A stretch of 64,000 bases of DNA. Source: Pycnopodia helianthoides (taxonomy: Eukaryota > Echinodermata > Asteroidea > Forcipulatida > Asteriidae). This document shows positions 9,828 to 21,400 of this stretch, in pieces; position 1 is the first letter of the stretch; each line of letters opens with the position of its first letter. Location: assembly GCA_032158295.1 (NCBI GenBank), contig CM063251.1, positions 7,598,253-7,662,252 on the forward strand, given 5' to 3'. The translations under genes and the position numbers were made by a program. The notes beneath the pieces are model-generated. The model was not told where the DNA came from. It saw only the letters and a program-made list of their open reading frames with translations, and did not search any database.

Positions 9828-10463
9828 GGCGGATACCCCTCTTTTCACAACTTGGTTGGGGAGAACTTACTTGTAGAATGGAGGAATCCTTGACCGAAGC
9901 AAATTCCCGAGGTATCTCGTTTCAGTGTGTACGGCTCCTCCCAAAGAGACGTCGTAATAGATTAAAGTTTGTGAAACCAGGCAGCTCCACTTGAGGCAAA
10001 AGTAAATTAGTTATACATTACCGGTACACTTTACAGGGCCTTTTCATGAAAAAACTTAAATAAATAAAGGTCATCTTATCTAGGGTTGCGTGTTTAAATA
10101 TTGAACAGACTAATCAGAAATGTTCGTTCTACAGTGCCCATCGCACTCGAGCGTTACCACCTTTCCAAATTGCGTGGGCTTTCTGGCTCATCTTTCTCAC
10201 AATAGAGAGCAGCGGATTTATTAAGTGTTTGCAAAAAGAAGGCTGGGTTAGAAGAATGCTTAGTGCTCATCGGCTCACCTAGAAATGTTCAGCTCCTCGG
10301 TAACCTTTGAGTACATATAAATGTCAAGAATGTGTAAATACACACCCAGTGCAAATCAACAAGTTGACCAAGGCTAATTCCTTCATCAGTCTGAGAATTT
10401 CAGCGGATAAAGTAACTTACTCTGATCTGAACTGCTCATTGATCGCAGGATCAATTTGTTAAA
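9828..10463. promoter_or_regulatory. Shared divergent intergenic region of the two lectin genes
   Basis: The 636 bp between the two start codons must hold both 5' UTRs and both core promoters unless there are distant noncoding exons. ATATAAAT at 10315-10322 is a TATA-like box about 140 bp before the plus-strand start. No equally clear TATA box is seen for the minus-strand gene. Confidence 0.55.
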
Positions 10464-10934
10464 ATGAAAGCCACACCAACAATTGCAGTTTTTCTGCTGT
10501 GCTTCGCTGTGATGAGCCAAGCCTGCTGCCCGCCATTTTGGTCCCAATTCAAGGGTAGAAGATGTTATCGCTACGTCGGTATCCCGTCTACCTGGTTCCA
10601 AGCCCGGGAGTACTGCTACCACCTCAGCCCGGGCAAGTCTCGCCTTGTGTCTCTCAACTCGGATGCCGAGGCTAACCACATCCACAAGATCTTCGAAGAG
10701 AACGGAGCCGAGAAGCACCCGTCGTACTGGATCGGTCTGCACGACTTCAACAAGAACCAGCGTGTTTTCGAGTGGGACGACGGCTCTGGAACTGGGTACA
10801 GTTTCTGGAATACCCGCGAACCGAACAACAACGGAATGGAGGACTGCGTTGAGGTCTACCGTACTAACCGACGTTGGAATGACCACCCCTGCACGGCCCT
10901 TAAACGTCCATTCTTCTGCGAGATGGATAAATAA
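10464..10934 (+). CDS. Secreted C-type lectin, echinoidin-like, EPN motif
   Basis: Intronless 156-residue frame starting at the ATG in AAAATGAAAG. A signal peptide covers about residues 1-20 (core IAVFLLCFAVM). One C-type lectin domain follows, with cysteines at 21, 22, 34, 51, 128, 143 and 152 in the same spacing as the neighbouring lectin. WIGL is at 89-92, EPN at 119-121, EDC at 126-128 and WND at 138-140. EPN plus WND forms the calcium and sugar site and usually favours mannose or GlcNAc. It shares CCPxFW and CYRYxG with the minus-strand neighbour, so the two look like paralogues that have taken different sugar-site motifs. The protein is probably a soluble secreted lectin; ligand and role are inferred from family motifs only. 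Confidence 0.94.
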   Translation: MKATPTIAVFLLCFAVMSQACCPPFWSQFKGRRCYRYVGIPSTWFQAREYCYHLSPGKSRLVSLNSDAEANHIHKIFEENGAEKHPSYWIGLHDFNKNQRVFEWDDGSGTGYSFWNTREPNNNGMEDCVEVYRTNRRWNDHPCTALKRPFFCEMDK

Positions 10935-13114
<2,180 letters not shown>

Positions 13115-13676
13115 ATCCCCCCCCCCTTTCTCTCTCTTCAAGCCTAGACAAACAGTTTGATTGGCGGGGCCGGGGGTGGGGTTGTCTTGATAATCACACA
13201 AACTAGCCCTAGCTACAATAAGACATCAGAAGCACACATACAAAGAACAGGCGGCTCCACTTATCAGAGGGTTAGATCTTGGCATTTAACATGGGTTGTG
13301 CTAAGTACGAAAGTGCAAATGTTTTTCCGCCCCTCAAAAAAACCAAAAAAAAAAAACGAACAAACTCAGGGGTGCACCCCACTAAATAAACTCCCACAGC
13401 ATACAGTGCAAAGTGCTAGATATTCCAATAAACAATAACAAACAAACAAACTTAATAGAAGTCTCACACACCTTTCTACAGTAAAGAAAAATGTATTCAT
13501 TAACTCTTGAACTTTGATAACCTCTGCTCAGTGCTCAAATTTGATATTGGGAGTCCCTAGGCCCGTCGACTAATTATTCTTCCTCCAAATAAAAACACCC
13601 TACAACAAATTTTTCTGACGTTCACGTTCACGTTTTTACTCGCGTATGGTGCAGCTAAACCTCCCTATTAGTCCTG
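13115..13676. other. Gene-free stretch
   Basis: C- and A-runs with AT-rich sequence. A 93-codon open frame at 13157 has no recognisable motif. Confidence 0.35.
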
Positions 13677-13915
13677 TTAAAGTGCGCGAGTTTAGTCCCG
13701 GTAAAATGTCATTCACGCGATAAAGCAATGCAAGTGATGAGACCAAAGTGGCCCGAAAAAATGTTCGACTTGCACAGTCTAATGGAAAAACGTCCATTAG
13801 ACAATTCTACCTCCATGATTAGACTGTGCAAGTCGAACATTTTTCGGGCCACTTTGGTCTCACTTGCTTTATCGCGTGAAGGACATTTTACCGGGACTAA
13901 ACTCGCGCACTTTAA
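13677..13915. mobile_element. 239-bp near-palindromic foldback MITE with TTAA ends
   Basis: Starts TTAAAGTGCGCGAGTTTAGT and ends ACTAAACTCGCGCACTTTAA. The arms of about 105 bp pair almost perfectly around a short loop centred near 13799. TTAA at both ends matches a piggyBac-type target duplication. The inner part of each arm carries GACTTGCACAGTCTA, the terminal motif of another MITE family in this window. Confidence 0.9.
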
Positions 13916-13942
13916 CGAATAACGGGAAGTGTTCGAATCATA

Positions 13943-14437
13943 CGCGCGAGACTTGCACAGTCTATATCATCACCACACGCCGAGGGCGTCGATTGCTCCT
14001 GAAAAGTGAGGGGGACAGGCGAGTGCAAGTCTTGTAAATTACATGCACCAACCAACAGTGCACAACAGATTGTCGGGGGTGGGGCTCAAAGAAAATGTAA
14101 CCGGTGTGGTCCAGGGGCGAAGCCCATCGTGGGTAAAAAAAAAAGTAGGCCTAGGCCTACTATATCCGGCGTTACTTACATTCAAGTGTAATCTTTACAC
14201 TAGTCCAGCAATCCCTTGAAAAGGGGAAAACACATGAAAGCTGGAACAATGTGAAACACATTATATCCCAGACAATTGGCACGAATTGGTTTCAAACGAT
14301 ATTATGTTATTGTTGCAAATATAAACATAAAGTGAGATATCTTATAGACGTAATTTTGGCAGAAAGAAAATAATGCAATGGCATAGAGTGGACAAAAATC
14401 CATCCTGCCTCCGTGAAAAAAACATATATACACACAC
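13943..14437. other. Gene-free stretch with a MITE-end fragment
   Basis: GAGACTTGCACAGTCTATAT at about 13948-13967 is a solitary end of the GACTTGCACAGTCTA family. The rest is unremarkable. Confidence 0.45.
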
Positions 14438-14831
14438 TTAAAGGAACATTACAGAATTGGTTTTTGCCAACAAAACAGTTGCTGGCAGTGTAAGCACTTT
14501 ATGTAATCCACCATATACATAAACTGACAAACCTGTAGAAGTTTGAGATCGATCGGCCATCTGGATCACAAGAAAATAGTGAAAAACCAATTACACATTT
14601 GCATGAAATCATATAGATTCAACAAATGAATAAAACGCTCACTGAGCGATAAACTCCAATCGGAAAATTAGTTTATTCATTTCTCATCAAATATGGCATT
14701 TCAGACAGAAATATTTCAAGATACGTTTTCTACTATCATCATCATTAGACCGTGTAAGTTTGATGTAAATCTGTGATCAAAAAGTATATTTTACAAGTTC
14801 TCTTCTTACCAATTCTGTAATGTTCATTTAA
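14438..14831. mobile_element. TTAA-type MITE, GGAACATTACAGAATTGG family, copy 1
   Basis: Flanked by TTAA on each side. Termini AAAGGAACATTACAGAATTG and AATTCTGTAATGTTC are inverted repeats. The interior (AACAAAACAGTTGCTGGCAG, CGCTCACTGAGCG) is shared with copies at 33409-33793 (opposite orientation) and 51171-51552. Confidence 0.9.
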
Positions 14832-15289
14832 GACTTTTCTCTTTCCCCTCTCTCTTTCCCCTCCCCTTCATTTTGTCCATTTTAAGGGACCCACTTGGAG
14901 AGAGGGGCTCAAGCCCCCCCCCCTCACCCACCCACCCCCAAACAAAAATGTACTTGAATATTATATAAAACAAATAATGAATGTGTTGCGTTCGTGCAAT
15001 GGCGAGAACATTTTTAATTCCTAGAAAGATGAACATTTTCCATAAAACTCTCGGCTCGCCTCAATAAATGAAACAGGTTCCATCTTACTCTTTATACTCA
15101 TGAAAATATTCCCACCATCGCGATGCATCGTTGCGCGTTGCCGACGTATGGTGACGGTCGTGTGCGGTATTAGACGAAAACGTAAAATGTTGGGCTCAAC
15201 TTGGTGCTCACTTCCGCCCAGAACATTGTTCGTAAAGGACGCCCACTGTTGGTGACACCTTCTTTGTTTTCTCTTTATGTACAAGTTCT
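14832..15289. other. Gene-free stretch upstream of DNPEP
   Basis: No gene is supported. It includes a C-run near 14916 and probably contains the DNPEP promoter toward its right end. Confidence 0.4.
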
Positions 15290-15394
15290 AGTTACGTGTG
15301 GTTGAGCTGGATTTTGTGTTATCCCATAGAGAAAGGACCCACTCTATGGTTATCCCTTGATCTCATTTTCACCTGCCTCAAAAAATAAGAAGAA
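15290..15394 (+). promoter_or_regulatory. DNPEP 5' UTR and proximal promoter (approximate)
   Basis: Region immediately before the inferred start codon. TAA at 15386-15388 is in frame and blocks any N-terminal extension. The start context has G at -3 and G at +4. No clear TATA box, so the transcription start is unknown. Confidence 0.45.
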
Positions 15395-15406
15395 ATGGCG
15401 TCAACG
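15395..15406 (+). CDS. DNPEP: DNPEP coding exon 1 (inferred), MAST
   Basis: Four codons, ATG GCG TCA ACG, then the donor GTAAGG; phase 0. Chosen because an in-frame TAA sits just upstream, the donor is strong, and joining to exon 2 gives an N-terminus within one residue of the vertebrate length before the PSPFH motif. No sequence similarity is possible over four residues, so this is the least certain exon. Confidence 0.6.
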
Positions 15407-18400
15407 GTAAGGCTGTATTAATGTTATAATATAATGTACTGTAGGCCTACAGTTTCAACAAAAGATTGTAAGGATCAGAGGCGAGCACAGTTTGTAGACA
15501 CCACCCATATTTTCAGTCTAGGCCCGCCTCGGCTAAAGTTATGTAGTTTAGTCTCAGACAGACTCGGGGCCTGACTATACAGTGAGACACTCGGAGTCAA
15601 GCATTCGGACTATCTTTCCCTTTCCAAAAACATCCTTCAATAAAGGAAGTTCTGGAGAAGGGCAAAGTCTAGACCCAACGGTAAACTGCGGCGCTGTACT
15701 CCTTAAAAACAATAATAGACATCTGCCGTAGAGATGTCATTGTCAGTTCTTTTTAAAAGGAGTAACAGCGCCCTAGATGGGTCTAGCAATGTACTCGCCT
15801 CCACTGGAAATGTACCTGTGTTCTTAGACCCAGTACTGGGGCGCTGTACTCCTTTTTCAAAAATTTTGAGTTAACGACCGATAATGTCAAAATTTTCGAA
15901 AAAGGAGTACAGGGTCCTAGTAACTGGGTCTACTGTGTTCTAATACTAATAGTTGTACCCCATAAAGAAAAAGCTATGCATCATTTGGCAAGCACTACAC
16001 AATACAATTTTATTTATTGTTTAAAAATAAAATGTAATGGATTGTAGTGTGAATTTGACCATTCTAGGCAAGTGGCAAAGGGGGGTATCCACCTTGTTGG
16101 GATGTGTATGGTGTACTTAAAGAACTATGACTGAGGTCTGTTCCGTAATCGGATGAACCTCGGTCATAGTTCTAGGACGAGTATGTACATCATCCCATGT
16201 ATGGTGCAGCAATTAGGAGATCAATGTTGAAAGAGAGTCATAACACTACAGCCCAGGGCTCGAATTTGACACTGGACCACAGGCCCGAGGCCAGTGATTT
16301 TAGCATTGGGCCAGTAAACTCATGACCAGACAAGTCCGGCAGTCTTGTGGTTTCAAATCAATAACAATTCATGTACAGTACATGATTTACCTCACTCTAT
16401 AACAGAAACAAATTAAGTTCAAATGTTGACTTTGAGTATATGATTTTAAATATACATACCCTTAAACTATAAAGACAAATGAGGTAAATCTTCTTTTATA
16501 TGTCTTAGTGCTTGTTAAATTAAATGCAAGTTTAAACTGTGCAAGGAAGTCCTTTCTCAGTATGAATCTGGTCTTGTAAAATGATTTCTGGTCCAGTAAA
16601 CATTTTGAGATACAAGTCCTGTGATCTTGTGGATTTTCCCCCAAATTCGAGCCCTGCAGCCAAACAAGCTGGGTTAGGTTAGGGTGTGTGTTAAATTATA
16701 AATTTGGTAATTACCAATAAAAAGTGGTATATGCGATTATTTGAGATTCAGATTCAATGTTTGTTCCAGTAAAGTGTGCATCAATGAAAATTATTATGAA
16801 TTTAGTGCTTTTAACTCAAGTCCATCTTCTGACAGAATTTGGAGCATGACAAGTTCAATTGGGATACAACACTACTGTAAATTTCAAGGTGGGAACAAAA
16901 TCTCCTTCAAAAGATGGCAAAGAATGAGTATTTAAAAAGTTGCCATGTCATGGCACAGATATACGAGTGAATGCAGCCTTTTATTGGCCCTTGTTGACTG
17001 TACATGTAAGTGAGTTGCGCTCTCAGTCTCGCTGGATCATTAACAGATTGAGAATTAACATTCCCCGCATATTTGAATCAATGACACATAGAAAAGCACA
17101 ATTTGTTCTTTTTGATGCATTTATATTTGTACAACAGCCGTACAAAATTTCAAGCTTGTACATGTTTGTACACAAACGAATGCAACTACACGGCTTCAAA
17201 ACGCAGAGCAAATTTAGCACTCTACATTAGTCCAACCTCCACTTGTAACATTTTGACCATTCAGTAAAACAGCACCTTTTTTATCCAAGCAAGACAGTAA
17301 AGATTATAATTATGTTTGTGGTCACAGCAAGTGAAAAAGTAGGTTGGATGGGGATCTAGTCGGGAGACAGCTTCTTAACCTTGCCATGTAATGCTATACC
17401 AAGCCTGATGTTTGGCAGAGAGAATCTTCCTAAATGCTCCTATTAACTTCCTATGCTCTAACACTTTCTTCCACTCTTGTACAGAATTCTCCCCTCCCCC
17501 CCAAAACAAAAAAAACTCCAAAGAATTCCTGAGATTCCCAGAACACAATGAAGACAAGATGAGAGGGTTTGGGGGTACACCATGCCACACATCCAGCACC
17601 AAATTTGTATTGCTTATAACCCTTCCCCCATAGAATCATGGACTCTGAACCATTTGTTTTCATCGACTCAAACTTAAGACAACTGTTTCGGAAGTAAAGA
17701 TGAGTAATCTGTGTTTATATAAATGCAAGGCTCTATCTATGCTATCAGGATGGAGGTTGTCACTTGACATTTTTGACTTGGTAATGATGTAGTGTTTCTG
17801 TTATTTTGTTTAAAAATTGCAGTGCATTAATCCACATTAGGACGTACGTCTGTGAAGATCCTTTGGTCCCATCATTAGTGCATCACCAACAAGTACATGT
17901 AGAACTAAATAAATATTCATTGCGGTTTTTCCTCTCTTTCTCTTCTAAACTGTTGAAAACTGTCAAAGTGGTTGGCTGAGTCGTTGAAGATTTTGACTTT
18001 TCTTCATGAAAGGTAGTTGTATAGGCCTACTGTACATGGAGTAAATGTAAGAATTTATAACGTGCAGTGTTCTGTACCTCCTATTGAGGTGACGATGTAC
18101 AGCACTGTGGTGTAGGTGTATCGCTGATAACACAGGTATGACTCCTTCACAATGGCAGAGTGAGATGAGGACAGAGCACAGCCTGGACTAGTATTGTGTT
18201 GTCTTTACAGGGAAACGCCTTGAAACCAGACTGATTTTTGTTCCCTGTGTTTCCCTTCCTCATCAGAGCATCGTGGAGAATTGTGAGCCAATTCAGCACC
18301 AGCAGGAAACGATGCCGTTCATTAAGATGGAAGTGCAACAAAGTCTTGTCTTAAATGAATCCTGCACCAGCCACGATGACTCCTCTCCCCATTTCATACT

Positions 18401-21400
18401 ACAAGAACAAGGGGAACATGCATCTACAAGCGAAGACCTCTCATTCACCATCCTTTCAGGTGAGGAGAACATAGCTGTCCCGACAGGACTTGTCAAAGTC
18501 AGCAGTACTCCCCACAAGATAAACAGAGAGACTCGTAACTTCCAAGTGCACTGGCTGGAAGAATTCAAGTGGCTACGATTTGACTCGAGCAGGCATGTCA
18601 TGTACTGTGTCTTCTGTCAACTGTCTGGAGGGTCGCTGTTCACAAGAAGTCAATTTGGTGAAGGGACGACAAGGTTTAAGAAGGAGACCATCAGTCTTCA
18701 CGGTCTGAGTAAGAAACATTTACTTGCGAGGAGATTAGTTCTTGGTGATGGCCAGGATACAGAGGCCCAAATTTCACCAGCCATCATGAGCAAGAAGCAA
18801 AGATGTATACATCCGAAAGGGAAACAATTCACACACAGGAGGAAGGCACAATGTGTGAGTCAACTCTGAATCTCCACCCTTACCTTCTAGGTTGTAGACC
18901 CCATGCATAATGACCTCAGAAGCACAAACCGAGCAGTCTCTGAGGTCAAAAGAAGGCCTCATTTGCCGAGAGCTCGGTGTAGTTCGTTTCCATTGTTTGA
19001 CATCAAATGATGGCAGCCAGTGCAAAGTGTTTAATGGAGACTAATAGTCCATTGTATTTTCATTTGAATTTTGAGTTGATTTGACATTTAAATTCATTTT
19101 TTTCCACAGCTGCACAGCATTTGTAAAAAAAAGAAAGTACTCGTGTACATGTACTTTACATGTGCAGTACAGTACAAGTACATGTACAGTGCATGTACAG
19201 TACTGTATGTACAGTGCACATGTACTTATTATTAACCAGACCTATATATATCATCTGTGTTCCCCTCCCCAACCCCACCCAACCCACTCCTGGAAAAGCC
19301 ATGTAGTGAGAACCAACTGTGGCTGCCTTGTTTTTCTTTATTTGTTGTGAGGTCACAGTTGCACAGAATGATCAATCTTCAATTATAACGTACCAGACTC
19401 CTATTGAGCTTGGGGTGTGGGGTTTTTGGTCATTGTGTCATCTGCTATTTGACAAAGTGTCATCTGGAAAAGCCGCTCCATTAGCCTTTCTAGGAAGGTT
19501 AAATTGTACAAATCGCTGGTGGTTTCCATCTTCCTAAATGGGCGTGAGAGCTTGACACAAACGACACAGAATGAAGAATTCCAACGTTCAAACACAAGTG
19601 CTACAGAAAGATCTCTCGCATCTCATAATATAGAGAGAACAAGACAAATAACAGCAAATCAACACCTACGCAGGCATTAGGAACCACTCCTTGCAGCAGA
19701 CAAAGGAAAAATGGTCTGATCAAATTCAAGACTGGACAGGGCGAAACATTGACAGAGGACAGGGAGCTGTGGCAATCCCTGACAGTGGATCAAGACTGGA
19801 CAGGCCGAAACATTGACAGAGGTCAGGGAGCTATGGCGATCCCTGACAGTGGATCAAGACTGGACAGGCCGAAACATTGACAGAGGACAGGGAGCTGTGG
19901 CAATCCCTGACAGTGGATCAAGACTGGACAGGCCGAAACATTGACAGAGGTCAGGAAGCTATGGCGATCCCTGACAGTGGATCAAGACTGGACAGGCCGA
20001 AACATTGACAGAGGACAGAGAGCTGTGGCCATCCTTGACAGTGGATGCATCCATTTATGGCATTCCAACGACCAGCACAACGGCCACAGGAGGAATGAAT
20101 TAACGAAGATCTGACCATGTCAGGGCTTAATTTTTATTTTAGAAAAATCTTAATTAGACCACAGAGCTTGTACATGGATCTCAGGATTCAGAACTTTCAC
20201 TGGCTGAACTTTTGAGGGGCGATTTAGACTTGAAAATGTAATCAATAAATTAGAAAACCTTAACAAGAATGTGTTTGAAAAAGTCACTACTATTCACCAG
20301 TTAGTGCCAGGGATCTTCCTTTTTTTTTTTACTTCCACCATGTCGGAATTTTTATTTTCTCTGAATTGCTGTACAATCATTTTTTCATTGAGAGTACGGC
20401 TGGGCACAAAGAAACCCTGACTTGACAAAGCCAAGAAAACAAAGATTCTCTCTGAAGTACCGGGATTTATTGTTGGAGAAAATATCACATTGACGCACAG
20501 TGAATCGCAACGGCCGCCAATTGGGCCTATGGTCTGAACCAAGGCTGGAATCTCAGTCCACTCGGACTTGCCCTCCATTTAGAAGCGGAAAATGGTGGAA
20601 GCCTCTCGGTGCCACATAATCCTCTTCTTACAACAATATAACCCCGCTCAAGTCAAAGGGAGAATTTAGCATTGTTTCCGACCGCCACCTGTGTTGTTTT
20701 GTGTGGTTGAAACTATGCCTTGCATGGTGAGTGCATGTTCTGTACACGCTCTGGAATGGCGAGTCTGAGCAACCTTTGTTTCGGTCATCCAATGTGACTC
20801 AGATATGCAAGAGTCTCATCTCCTTGCATGCATCCAGGGAAACGTTGGCATGTTAGCACGTCATCCGGAATCAACTGGTTAAGACTGGTGCACACGTTCA
20901 GTTGAGAGGGTTACTGAGTTATTGTTAAAGGTACTAGACTCATCAGGCCAGTTGCCCATTGGATGATTTTTGCCTTGCATGTCAACATTAACCATGCCTT
21001 TAGTCCCTACAGATTTTCACTGGCACCCTGCTTACGTGCATCACAATACATTAACTGAAGTACCGTATGCAATCTGTTGAATTCAGCATGATCCACTATC
21101 GACTTGAACAAATCTGTTTGTATTTAACCTCTGCTTAGGGTATTAAGATCCATCAACCTTGTACTTGTTTTTTGTTTTACATTAAGATAAACCTACAGGT
21201 ACATGTATGGATATGCTAACAAGTTCTTGATTTTTATGATGTACAGTGTAGGGTCACGGGGTTGCAAATGTTTGGGTTAGCAAAACACAGGGTTCTTCAT
21301 GTATGTACTTAGATTCTGAAAAAGTCGCATCCCCTCAAGGTGATCCCGTGGCTGCTGCTTCCCAGGTTGTATCGTAAACTTGGGTGTGATCCCTGGCTAC

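Larger units (their letters stand above)
15407..18266. other. DNPEP intron 1, first part
   Basis: Contains two related foldbacks (15669-15785, 15825-15932), a hairpin element (16099-16197) and a 400-bp MITE (16254-16656). Positions 16660-18266 hold no recognisable gene or repeat apart from a 12-bp imperfect hairpin near 18070-18105. Confidence 0.5.

Noticed and set aside
9828..9848. N-terminal extension of the QPD lectin to 174 residues
   Set aside because: It needs a GTG start and would put charged residues ahead of a good signal peptide; the ATG at 9827 gives the expected secreted lectin.
9866..9873. AA|GTAAGT donor on the minus strand upstream of the QPD lectin
   Set aside because: Any intron from here to the start codon would be about 30 nt or less, too short; treated as chance.
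19724..20047. CRISPR-like direct repeats
   Set aside because: Units are contiguous 64-bp tandem copies without unique spacers, in a eukaryotic intron.
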